This document shows positions 1-6,714 of a DNA stretch of 9,528 bases, in pieces. The number at the start of each line of letters is the position of its first letter. The first letter of the stretch is position 1. The position numbers were made by a program, and so were the translations under genes. Under the pieces are notes generated by a model, which searched no databases, was not told the DNA's origin, and saw nothing but the letters and a program-made list of their open reading frames with translations. This DNA is from Synergistales bacterium (lineage in GTDB: Bacteria > Synergistota > Synergistia > Synergistales > Aminobacteriaceae), in the NCBI GenBank assembly GCA_025997935.1, contig BNVG01000077.1, positions 1-9,528 of the forward strand, in the 5' to 3' direction.

Positions 1-1245
1 GCCGGCCACGCCAAACTCAAGCTCGGATTTTATCCTGACGTCGACAACCAAAGTCGCGGAGTCGTTGTATTTTTCGTCTCGTTCGAGCCTGTAATCGACC
101 GTCGATACGCCGGATATTTTCATCAGGTCTTCGAGCGTCTCCTCCATTTCATCCAAATTAAAGGGTTTGCCCACCCAGCGCAGAAAATTTTTTCGCAGAC
201 GCATAGACATGGCGCTTGGTACGCCCTCTACGCGCACACCGCGCACTATAATCCGCGCAGGCCTGTTTTTGCTCTTCTCCGCTCTGTCCGGCGCGTTCTT
301 AGAGAGGAGGCGAATCTTATCCATATTCCTCAGCGCGGCTTCTCGTCCGCGCTGAATAACCTCATTCGCAGGGGTCGAGTCTAAAAACGGAAACTCCTGC
401 ACGTTCGGCCTGACTATGAGGTCGGCGCGCTCAGCCTCCCTCTCTGTGGTCTGCCTCATAACTATGGTCAAAGACTGATCCAGCACGTCTATAAAAGAGC
501 CTATTTGGCGATTTGCGTCTTGTGTCGGCACATCCGAAACGTCCACGCCGATGACGGGAACACCCGGGAAAAGCGCGCGCGCCGTATCTATCGGCAAATT
601 CGACGTGAGCCCTCCGTCCACCAAGAGACGGCCGTTTATCTCCCAGGGCTCGAAGATAGCCGGAATTGACATAGAGGCTCGCATGGCGCTCGGCAGGTTG
701 CCGGAGCGCAAGACGACTTTTTCGCCGGTTTTTATATCCGTGGCGATGGCGGCATAAGGTATTGGAAGCTCGCTGAAGTCCGCGACGTCGACGTGCCGCA
801 TCAGTTGAGTGTAATATTGAAACAGCTTGTCGCCTGTGAGAAACCCGAGTGGGCCGCTGTGCTGGCCGTGTTTTTTGAAAGTGAGGGGGGGAATGGTGTT
901 CATTTTGGATTCGCGGTCGTCGCCGGCAAAGACGAACATCGGAGCGGCGTTTTCGGTGAGAAGCGCGGTTAAATCTATTTGAGTCACTATTTCGTGTAGC
1001 TTCGCGCCGTCGTAGCCGCTCGCGTAAAGCGCGCCGATAAGGGAGCCTATGCTGGTTCCTACGATGCCGACAACGGAAATGCCCGCTTCTTCTAACGCCT
1101 CTATAACTCCGACATGCGCGAATCCGCGCGTACCGCCGCCGGAAAGCGCCAAAACTATACCGGCGTCGGCGGTCGAGACCACGAAATAACTGACGAGGAG
1201 ACAAACGGCCAAGCCTATACGCAAAAACCCTTTTTTCGCGCTCAT
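1..1245 (-). CDS. Patatin-like phospholipase with POTRA domain, PlpD/type Vd-like (partial, C-terminus off the left edge)
   Basis: The frame is open for 415 codons from ATG at 1245 to base 1 without a stop, so the gene is cut by the window edge. Residues 1-28 look like a signal peptide: basic KK and R, a hydrophobic run, then a T-A-D-A cleavage-type end. A patatin (serine lipase) domain follows: oxyanion loop GGGTRG at 36-41, nucleophile elbow GTSIGS with Ser65, and the catalytic-dyad Asp in DGG at 210-212. Residues about 330-405 (RIIVRGVRVEGV, then LDEMEETLEDLMKISGV) resemble a POTRA module as in Omp85/BamA proteins. The order signal-patatin-POTRA matches PlpD-type (type Vd) autotransporters, whose C-terminus is a 16-strand barrel; that part would lie beyond the window and is inferred. 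Expected role: lipolytic enzyme exported to or anchored at the outer membrane. The start is supported by a GGGGG ribosome site 7 bases upstream. It lies downstream of cheX in the same direction. Confidence 0.9.
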   Translation of the reverse strand, partial: MSAKKGFLRIGLAVCLLVSYFVVSTADAGIVLALSGGGTRGFAHVGVIEALEEAGISVVGIVGTSIGSLIGALYASGYDGAKLHEIVTQIDLTALLTENAAPMFVFAGDDRESKMNTIPPLTFKKHGQHSGPLGFLTGDKLFQYYTQLMRHVDVADFSELPIPYAAIATDIKTGEKVVLRSGNLPSAMRASMSIPAIFEPWEINGRLLVDGGLTSNLPIDTARALFPGVPVIGVDVSDVPTQDANRQIGSFIDVLDQSLTIVMRQTTEREAERADLIVRPNVQEFPFLDSTPANEVIQRGREAALRNMDKIRLLSKNAPDRAEKSKNRPARIIVRGVRVEGVPSAMSMRLRKNFLRWVGKPFNLDEMEETLEDLMKISGVSTVDYRLERDEKYNDSATLVVDVRIKSELEFGVAG

Positions 1246-1261
1246 AAAAATTCCCCCATAG

Positions 1262-1294
1262 AAAAGCGACGACCTGAACAGAAGGCCGTCGCTT
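1262..1294 (-). terminator. Terminator-like hairpin after cheX, just before the patatin gene
   Basis: Arms 1264-1274 and 1284-1294 form an 11-bp stem around a 9-base loop. One position (1272/1286) is a G-U wobble in minus-strand RNA but an A-C mismatch in plus-strand RNA, which favours function in the minus-strand transcript. The minus-strand RNA then runs TTTTCT, a short U tract. This fits a rho-independent terminator for the cheX transcript. It is modest because the U tract is short, and because the patatin ribosome site begins only 4 bases beyond it; it could instead be an attenuator or an RNA-stabilising hairpin. Confidence 0.55.
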
Positions 1295-1317
1295 GCAAAT
1301 GAACCTTACCGGTTGTG

Positions 1318-1818
1318 CTAACCCGCATTAAACGACAAAACCAAATAAAGAGTACCTGCCGGCGTCACCGTAAAAGGCAAGGTGAAACATTTAATGCCCG
1401 GGGTTTGGCTTGGGACATTGGAGATATTGTCTCCGACAATCAGTTGCGGCGGGGTGACGTCGACGCCGGGCAAAGCCGCCTGAGTCAAAGCGCGTCCGCT
1501 GACCATGTTTGACAGCTCACCTATAACGCTCATCGCCACAGCGTCCTTGATGTTCGGGGCGATCATGCCTCCCGACATTGTGCTGACAACGGCCTTGAAA
1601 CCGTCCTGGTCAAGCATAATTACAGCCGTACCCTGAACTCCGCTCCCAACGACGCCTATCAAGGCGGCGGAACATATATTAGACACCTTTACACCCTGAG
1701 AAACATGGGCTTTGTTCAGCGTGACCTCAAGTCCAACTTCGCGTCCCACTGAAATAAGTGACGAACCAAATGTATTGACAAGAACAGCAAGTTTATCCGA
1801 TCCGGCCATTTTATCCAA
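1318..1818 (-). CDS. cheX: CheX-family chemotaxis protein (CheY-P phosphatase-like)
   Basis: The product has 166 residues, close to the usual CheX length of about 155. It contains a single E-x2-N signature, Glu101 and Asn104 in GELSNMVSG; CheX enzymes use this acid/amide pair to hydrolyse phospho-CheY, whereas CheC usually carries two copies. The glycine-rich strand region GVVGSGVQGTAVIML at about 55-69 and the C-terminal strand LYLVLSF also fit the CheC/CheX fold. No other chemotaxis gene lies in the window, so its CheY partner is unknown. The start is uncertain: TTG at 1818 has AAGGGAG about 3-6 bases upstream, while ATG at 1809 (residue 4) has the same site at about 12 bases. I prefer TTG. 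An AT-rich gap separates it from yqgF, so it may have its own promoter. The CheX-like fold is firm; the role in chemotaxis is inferred from the family. Confidence 0.85.
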   Translation of the reverse strand: MDKMAGSDKLAVLVNTFGSSLISVGREVGLEVTLNKAHVSQGVKVSNICSAALIGVVGSGVQGTAVIMLDQDGFKAVVSTMSGGMIAPNIKDAVAMSVIGELSNMVSGRALTQAALPGVDVTPPQLIVGDNISNVPSQTPGIKCFTLPFTVTPAGTLYLVLSFNAG

Positions 1819-1879
1819 CGACTCCCTTCAAACCTTGGTGCGTTTTTACATTATTGTTCATTAATTATTTATTTTGTTT

Positions 1880-1885
1880 ATTATA
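1880..1885 (-). promoter_or_regulatory. Candidate -10 element (TATAAT) for cheX
   Basis: An exact TATAAT on the minus strand lies in the AT-rich gap between yqgF and cheX, about 62 bases upstream of the TTG start. No good -35 is found at 16-18 base spacing (best are ATATAA-like hexamers inside the yqgF end), and in such AT-rich DNA a TATAAT by chance is likely. Treat as a weak candidate. Confidence 0.28.
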
Positions 1886-1902
1886 TTACATATTTTGCGT
1901 TT

Positions 1903-2370
1903 TTATATCGAACAAGCCAAAATAAATCTACGCGCTATTACCCAAGCCGCGAAATCGTCGAGGCTTCTCGGCGGAACGCGCGCCGAAATCGGCAAAAACC
2001 TCTGCCACCAAATAGGCTTGTGGACTTTCCAGTATAGCGAACGAGCCTCAAGCGTTGTCATTCTCTCGTCCGTCAGCTTAAAACGAAGACCGGCGCGACT
2101 ACACAAAACCGATATTTCGGCGCTTCCCGTTCCGTCGCCCAAAGCTACGCTCAAAGTTAAAGCGCCCGCCGAAGCGTCTGTAAAATTTTCACATTTTTCA
2201 AGAGTCCAACAAGCGAGATCCCGCTCCCACTCGTCAAACGGTTTACCCCATACCTCAAAAAAACGCTCCGCGTCAGAAATCTGAAAAACCCCCGCGCACA
2301 CCAAACCGCCATACTCATGAACCGCGGCCCAACCCACCTTGTTCAACCCGGGGTCTATGCCGAGAATCAT
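1903..2370 (-). CDS. YqgF/RuvX-family RNase H-like nuclease
   Basis: The 155-residue product has the layout of the YqgF (RuvX) family, RNase H-fold nucleases linked to pre-16S rRNA 5' end maturation. N-terminal MILGIDPGLNKVGWA supplies the first acidic residue (Asp6). The family-type LTDERMTTLEARSLYW at 99-114 supplies Glu102. The C-terminal LDDFAAWVIARRFI (137-150) supplies Asp138/139. A GDGTGS loop at 78-83 occupies the place of the family's glycine-rich segment. It is more diverged from Escherichia coli YqgF than its neighbours are from their families, and a RuvC-like resolvase is the alternative reading. The frame can start as far upstream as 2409, but ATG at 2370 overlaps the TGA of the upstream acyltransferase as ATGA and puts the first beta strand at residue 1, so I chose it; no strong ribosome site is visible, consistent with translational coupling. 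Confidence 0.75.
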   Translation of the reverse strand: MILGIDPGLNKVGWAAVHEYGGLVCAGVFQISDAERFFEVWGKPFDEWERDLACWTLEKCENFTDASAGALTLSVALGDGTGSAEISVLCSRAGLRFKLTDERMTTLEARSLYWKVHKPIWWQRFLPISARVPPRSLDDFAAWVIARRFILACSI

Positions 2371-3266
2371 AAAGCCGCGCATCTCACGTTCTTGAGAGTA
2401 TAACCCCATTTATCTAAAATCCACATCCATTGTTCGGGGTTGTCAATTACCCAAGAGCCTAAGACATTATTGCACATTTTCAGAGACTTTTCCATATTTA
2501 TTCCAAAAGAATTACCATCTTCGTCTGAAAAGTCACTCAAAATTTTATTTATGTAAACCGTATGATGAAGCCCGTCGGGGTGTCTGAGGCAGACAGCCGG
2601 GATCACCGGCGAGGAAAATTTTCTGTAAAGTTTTATAATCCCCGTGGCGCAACTCGCCGGTATCCCTAAAAATGGAACTATTTTCCCTTCTCTTCTCGCG
2701 TCCAAATCTTGCAAAAATACCAAAATTTTTCTCTCGGCGAGCGAGCGGAATATTTTCCTCATCGCCGTGCCCTCGCTTGGTATTGTCGTCATCCCTGTGT
2801 CATTTGTCCGCTTTTGTTCAATCCAGTCATTCACGCCGCCTTTATTTCGCTGGCTCGTATATATGGGCGAGAGAGCGTACCCCTCCGCGACCAAAGCCGC
2901 TCCCGCCAACTCCCAGTTACCCAAGTGAGCCGACATAATGATGACACCGCGACCGCGCGAAACAGCTTCGTCAAGATGGCCCCTTCCTTCGATGGAGACA
3001 AAAGAGGAAAGAGGGCGCATTTTGTAGAGGCGCGCAAACTCGACGCCGGACCGTCCCATATTCATATAGGAAGCCCTGACGACGGCGCGGGCGCGCGTCA
3101 CACCCAGACCTAAAGCCGACACGCAACGCGATTCAGATCTATCGACTTTTTTCTTGCTGAAAACCCACAAAACCACACCAAGCGCCGCTCCAAGAGAGAG
3201 AGCGACGCGGTGCGGCAAGAAGCCAAAGAGGAACGATAAAAAAGCCAACAAGCGGCCTGTCAGCAT
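2367..3266 (-). CDS. Lipid A biosynthesis acyltransferase, LpxL/HtrB family
   Basis: This 299-residue protein has the length and motifs of the LpxL/LpxM/HtrB family, which adds secondary acyl chains to lipid A at the inner membrane. A hydrophobic N-terminal segment (about 5-36) would anchor it. The catalytic H-x4-E motif is HLGNWE with His114 and Glu119. Later family blocks are QDLDARREGKIVPFLGIPA (186-204) and NPEQWMWILDKW (276-287); in the last block the usual H-R-R after MWI is replaced by L-D-K. ATG at 3266 follows AAGGG about 10 bases upstream, in a 28-base gap after the epimerase gene. Its TGA overlaps the start of the yqgF-like gene. The presence of this enzyme implies a lipid A-containing outer membrane; which acyl chain or position it uses cannot be read from sequence. 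Confidence 0.88.
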   Translation of the reverse strand: MLTGRLLAFLSFLFGFLPHRVALSLGAALGVVLWVFSKKKVDRSESRCVSALGLGVTRARAVVRASYMNMGRSGVEFARLYKMRPLSSFVSIEGRGHLDEAVSRGRGVIIMSAHLGNWELAGAALVAEGYALSPIYTSQRNKGGVNDWIEQKRTNDTGMTTIPSEGTAMRKIFRSLAERKILVFLQDLDARREGKIVPFLGIPASCATGIIKLYRKFSSPVIPAVCLRHPDGLHHTVYINKILSDFSDEDGNSFGINMEKSLKMCNNVLGSWVIDNPEQWMWILDKWGYTLKNVRCAAL

Positions 3267-3294
3267 ACGACAAGCACCCTTAGATCGAGATTTT

Positions 3295-3696
3295 CTATCT
3301 TTCCGAAAGCTCCAGCAAAATGCCGCCGGTGGCCGCCGGATGAATAAACGCTATAAGAGCTCCGCCGGCGCCCTTGCGCGGATGTTCGTCTATTAGCCTG
3401 ACGCCCTTTTCTTTTAGCTCCGCAAGGGCTTTTTCTACGCTCGGGACGCGAATGGCCAAATGATGAATACCCGGTCTATTTTTCTCTATGAACTTAGCCA
3501 CAGGGCTGTCGGGCGACGTAGGCTCAAGAAGTTCTATCTCCGTGTCCTTGACGGGCAAAAACGCCGTCTTAACCTTCTGCTCGGCGACTTCCTCAACGCC
3601 TGTACATTTGACTCCGAGCGTACCCTCCCAAAATTTCAGGGCTGTCTCGATACTTTCAACGGCCACTCCGATGTGATCAATAACTGTAGGGTTCAT
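3295..3696 (-). CDS. mce: Methylmalonyl-CoA epimerase
   Basis: This 133-residue vicinal-oxygen-chelate (glyoxalase-fold) protein interconverts (2S)- and (2R)-methylmalonyl-CoA, linking propionate or branched substrates to succinyl-CoA. Two beta-alpha-beta-beta-beta units are visible, beginning at IDHIGVAV (6-13) and IHHLAIRV (77-84). By eye-alignment to the Propionibacterium enzyme the metal ligands are His8, Glu55 (Gln in that enzyme), His79 and Glu129. The block GTGG-x-IAFIHP-type (here [17 protein letters not shown], 109-125) and the LLELSE end are typical of the epimerase rather than of glyoxalase I. ATG at 3696 has a strong AAAGGAGA site about 9 bases upstream. No methylmalonyl-CoA mutase or decarboxylase gene lies in the window. 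It is preceded by a 73-base gap after the CCA-enzyme gene. Confidence 0.92.
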   Translation of the reverse strand: MNPTVIDHIGVAVESIETALKFWEGTLGVKCTGVEEVAEQKVKTAFLPVKDTEIELLEPTSPDSPVAKFIEKNRPGIHHLAIRVPSVEKALAELKEKGVRLIDEHPRKGAGGALIAFIHPAATGGILLELSER

Positions 3697-3737
3697 TTTT
3701 ATCTTCTCCTTTACGACAAGTATAGGTTTCGTATTTC

Positions 3738-3743
3738 ATTATA
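3738..3743 (-). promoter_or_regulatory. Candidate -10 element (TATAAT) for the epimerase gene
   Basis: An exact TATAAT lies on the minus strand 42 bases upstream of the epimerase ATG, in the 73-base gap after the CCA-enzyme gene. The -35 region is poor at all normal spacings (for example ATACGC at 17). A small hairpin with arms ACGCGC and GTGCGT lies just upstream. An internal promoter for the epimerase-lpxL-yqgF genes is possible but weakly supported. Confidence 0.3.
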
Positions 3744-3769
3744 ACGCACAAAGCGCGTTCGCGTATAGC

Positions 3770-6442
3770 TCAACCCCTCGCTACATGTTCCCTCATAAGA
3801 CTCTCCTTTATGTACGCCATTTCGTCCTCGCGGGACTTTATCTCTCCGTTCATGCGGGCCAGACGGATGTCGCTTAGCATGTCGCCTAAGAGCGAACCCT
3901 GCTCATAACCCATTTTTTGAAGATCGCGTCCGGTCAGAGAGCCTTTCATGGTGTCGAAATTTAGTATATGAAGCGTTATCCAGCGCCGCGTCTCTTTGCG
4001 CTTCGTGGCGGCCCAACAGAACATGAGCGGCGTGAGGGCGTAGTTTTTTAGAAAAAGATATACCTCGGAATTTTTCGGTGATTTTTTAGAGGCGATAGAG
4101 TTGACGAATTGCTCTATTGGGGATAGAGAGGAGAGACATTTCAGGACGCCCGAACGCTCGTTTTGAGAAAAATGCAGTTTGTCCATAACGAGAGACTGAA
4201 CGCTCGGCGCGGAGTCGGAGATGAGTATGGCTGTAAATAAAAGCCATTTTTGACATCCGCCGGCTACGAGCGCATTTTTTGCTTTTATGAAGGACAGGGC
4301 TTTTTGCATACGTCTCATTCTTTTTGTGGCGACGCGCGTGAAGTGGAAGCCTGTGAAAATAGCCTCCCATACGCCTAAGTCTTCCATACGGCGCGCGGCC
4401 TTCAGAGGTTTTTTTTCCGAGGAAATGGATTCTAATTCGGCGCGAACGCGCGAATCTGAAAGTTTCGAGAGCAGGTTGCCGCTCAAGGCGCCTTTCAGAA
4501 GGCGGAGCGTGTTGTCCTCAAATGTCATGTCGAGGCGGCTTGCCAATCTCGCCCCGCGTATCACCCTTGTGGGGTCTTCCACAAAACTTAGATTGTGGAG
4601 CACTCGCAAAAGCCCTTTTTTGAGGTCGCGACGGCCGCCGTAAAAGTCGAGCAGGACGCCCCAGTTTCCCTCGCTCAAAGATACGGCCATCGCGTTTATG
4701 CTGAAGTCGCGACGTCCCAAGTCCTGTTTCAGCGAGTCGCTCTCGACCTCGGGCAAGGCGGCCGCGTACTCGTAAAACTCGCGCCGCGCTGTGGCGACGT
4801 CGATTTTCTGACCGTCAGGAAATGTGATGGTGCCTGTTTTATAGTTTCCGTGCGTGGTGACGCGACACCCCGGTTCGTTCCAGTTTTGAACAAACGTCTC
4901 CGCGTCTCCTTCAATTGATATATCTATATCTATACTTTTTTCGCCGAGCAGTATATCGCGCACCGCACCCCCCACGATATAGGCCTTCATATCAAGTTCC
5001 GTCGCCTTTTTACCCACTCGGCGCAAAAGCTCCATAGCGCCCGGCGTGAACGATTCCTCCATCAGCTGATCTATCTGCTCCATCCACGTCGAGATCTTTC
5101 TGAAGTCCTTCTCTCCCGGCGCGCGGTACGTCTGGTGGAGCGCGCGCACAAGGTCGGTTCTGGTCAGTATCCCCACCAATCGCCCTTCGCTCAGCACCGG
5201 CAGACGCTCAAAGTCGTAAGTGGCCATGAGGCGATGAGCCTCATTCACGGAGGCCTGAACCGGAATGCCTATGATGCCCTCCGTCATAAAATCTTTGACC
5301 AATGAGCGGTCGAAGCCGTGAAGATGGGCTATGTCGAGGTCGTGCCGCGTCATCATGCCAAGGGTTTCACCGTCGCGGACGACGGGGAGGGCCTTGTGTC
5401 CGAAGCGCAACATCGTGCGGTAAGCCTCGGCCACGGAGGAGTCGGGTGAAATGGCCAGCACGGGATAAACCATTATGTCTTCCACTCTGTCGAGGGGCGA
5501 GATCATCGACGGAAGTTTCTCCGTTATTTCAGTCAATAATTCCTGCGGATCCTTGTCCGTTATATTGGCCGAGCCGGCTTGAAGATGGCCGCTTCCGCCG
5601 TAGGCGGTCATAAGGTTTTTTACGTTGAGTATCCTGGGGGCGCTTCGGGCTATGAGACAGGTTTTTTTGCCGCACCGAACGGCTATTATCGTGACGTGAG
5701 ATTCGCAGTAGTCCCTCAGTTTGTGGACCAAGATATTTATGCCCTCGACGTATTCTTCGGATTCCGCCCAGGCCGTGACTACTTTCGCGCCGTGGATGTA
5801 GCTTTCCTCCGCGTTTTCCGTCAGCGCGTCCAAGACGTTGCGCTCAGCTACCGGCATGGAGTTCTCTACGCGGGACAGGATCATGGACATATCGGCGTTC
5901 ATATTGCGAAGGCGCGCCAAAGCCGCTATATCGCGGTCGGTCGTTATATCGTATGTCAAAGCGCCGGTGTCATCGTAAATGGCAAGCGCGAACAGCGTGG
6001 CCTCCTCCGGCGTTATAGGGAAGCTACCGGACAAGAGACGCTCAAATATTATCGTCGTGGCCGCGCCTATCGCCTCGTAGACAACTAAGCTCGCGGGGAT
6101 GTCGTCGATTGTCGGGGGGTGGTGGTCGTAAACATGCACATCCACGTCCTGTCTGCCGACCAAGCCGACGAACATTCCGATACGCGTACGCGAACGCGCG
6201 TCTACGACTATCATCTGAGTCACTTGATCCATAGGTATTTTGCTGGGCTTTTTTTGAATGTCCCAAAGATGCCCAAAGCGATTCACGAAGTTTTGTACGT
6301 TGCGCTCCATTTTGCCGGGGACGCATATCACGGCGTCGGGATAGAGTTTCTGTACGGCTATCATGCTCGCCAAAGAATCGAAATCCGTATTGAGATGGCT
6401 CGTTATCAGGCGCAATTTATCGCCTCCGCAATCTAAGGGCAT
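3770..6442 (-). CDS. DHH phosphoesterase - twin CBS - tRNA nucleotidyltransferase (CCA-adding) fusion
   Basis: This 890-residue protein has three parts. Residues 11-310 are a DHH/DHHA1 phosphoesterase: HLNTDFD (His16, Asp20, Asp22), VDAR (Asp81), DHH at 106-108, YDDTGALTYD (Asp157), and GGSGH at 282-286; all metal ligands look intact. Two CBS motifs lie at about 320-375 and 381-438; such pairs usually bind adenine nucleotides. From about 460 comes a class II tRNA nucleotidyltransferase: GGAVRD (491-496), the catalytic pair Asp505 and Asp507 (DID), RRDFSINAMA (577-586) and EDPTRVIRGARL (622-633), then a helical tRNA-binding tail. A flexible-loop segment with REFYEYAAALPEVES (554-568) is present; known CC-only enzymes lack it, so full CCA or A addition is expected. 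It would repair or complete the 3' CCA of tRNAs. The substrate of the DHH part is unknown (nano-RNA or cyclic dinucleotide are possibilities). The ATG has GGGGA about 9 bases upstream. Confidence 0.93.
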   Translation of the reverse strand: MPLDCGGDKLRLITSHLNTDFDSLASMIAVQKLYPDAVICVPGKMERNVQNFVNRFGHLWDIQKKPSKIPMDQVTQMIVVDARSRTRIGMFVGLVGRQDVDVHVYDHHPPTIDDIPASLVVYEAIGAATTIIFERLLSGSFPITPEEATLFALAIYDDTGALTYDITTDRDIAALARLRNMNADMSMILSRVENSMPVAERNVLDALTENAEESYIHGAKVVTAWAESEEYVEGINILVHKLRDYCESHVTIIAVRCGKKTCLIARSAPRILNVKNLMTAYGGSGHLQAGSANITDKDPQELLTEITEKLPSMISPLDRVEDIMVYPVLAISPDSSVAEAYRTMLRFGHKALPVVRDGETLGMMTRHDLDIAHLHGFDRSLVKDFMTEGIIGIPVQASVNEAHRLMATYDFERLPVLSEGRLVGILTRTDLVRALHQTYRAPGEKDFRKISTWMEQIDQLMEESFTPGAMELLRRVGKKATELDMKAYIVGGAVRDILLGEKSIDIDISIEGDAETFVQNWNEPGCRVTTHGNYKTGTITFPDGQKIDVATARREFYEYAAALPEVESDSLKQDLGRRDFSINAMAVSLSEGNWGVLLDFYGGRRDLKKGLLRVLHNLSFVEDPTRVIRGARLASRLDMTFEDNTLRLLKGALSGNLLSKLSDSRVRAELESISSEKKPLKAARRMEDLGVWEAIFTGFHFTRVATKRMRRMQKALSFIKAKNALVAGGCQKWLLFTAILISDSAPSVQSLVMDKLHFSQNERSGVLKCLSSLSPIEQFVNSIASKKSPKNSEVYLFLKNYALTPLMFCWAATKRKETRRWITLHILNFDTMKGSLTGRDLQKMGYEQGSLLGDMLSDIRLARMNGEIKSREDEMAYIKESLMREHVARG

Positions 6443-6637
6443 ACTATAAATCCCCGCGAAACGCCGTGTCTTGAGGGTCTTGACCCGCTCCTAAGAGGTC
6501 GAAGAAATTGCCTAACCTCAGTTCAGTCAGCATAAGCCGTCATTCCCGGAAAGGACGTCATTCTTCATAGGTTCGAGTGTTGGCTCAAGACATTGTCGCG
6601 ATCACGAGCGCCGCAGGGATATTCAAAATCACAATAA

Positions 6638-6658
6638 CAAAACGCAAAACTGCAAAAC
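6638..6658 (+). repeat. Three CAAAAC units in an A-rich stretch
   Basis: CAAAAC occurs at 6638-6643, 6645-6650 and 6653-6658, followed by longer A-tracts at 6673-6677, 6684-6687 and 6693-6699. The spacing of the later tracts is close to a helical turn, so bent DNA or an UP-like element near the promoters is plausible. Low complexity alone could also explain it. Confidence 0.35.
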
Positions 6659-6664
6659 GAGAGT

Positions 6665-6694
6665 ATTATAACAAAAACATGGGAAAATAAACAA
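6665..6694 (-). promoter_or_regulatory. Candidate promoter for the CCA-enzyme operon
   Basis: On the minus strand an exact TATAAT (6670-6665) is preceded by TGT, giving an extended -10 (TGnTATAAT). TTGTTT (6694-6689) lies 18 bases upstream as a half-matching -35. Transcription from here would leave a leader of roughly 215 bases before the ATG at 6442. The plus strand over the same bases reads TATTAT, which could serve dapB, but its -35 position (AACGCA) is poor. Confidence 0.4.
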
Positions 6695-6708
6695 AAAAAT
6701 TAAAGTGT

Positions 6709-6714
6709 GGGGAG
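6709..6714 (+). promoter_or_regulatory. Ribosome binding site fixing the dapB start
   Basis: GGGGAG lies 8 bases upstream of ATG at 6723. It would fall inside the coding frame if translation began at the in-frame GTG at 6705, so it supports the later start. Confidence 0.6.

Noticed and set aside
431..1204. Long open frame on the minus strand, 257 codons
   Set aside because: Its product is extremely arginine-rich without domain sense, and it overlaps the patatin gene in another frame of the same strand, where clear catalytic motifs exist.
1874..2284. Open frame on the plus strand, 136 codons
   Set aside because: It lies opposite the YqgF-type gene, which has recognisable motifs; the product shows no family features and no ribosome site.
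3741..3762. Small hairpin after the CCA-enzyme gene (ACGCGC-TTT-GTGCGT on the minus strand)
   Set aside because: The stem is only 6 bp and is followed by TATAAT rather than a T tract, so it is not a convincing terminator.
5579..6088. Open frame on the plus strand, 169 codons
   Set aside because: It is the opposite strand of the DHH domain-coding region, and its product resembles nothing known.
6570..6585. GGTTCGAGT, resembling the T-arm of a tRNA
   Set aside because: No matching acceptor stem, D-arm or anticodon arm can be built around it on either strand.
6480..6700. Possible lysine riboswitch or T-box upstream of dapB
   Set aside because: AGAGGTC at 6494-6500 faintly recalls the lysine riboswitch start, but the other conserved blocks and a terminator ahead of dapB are missing.
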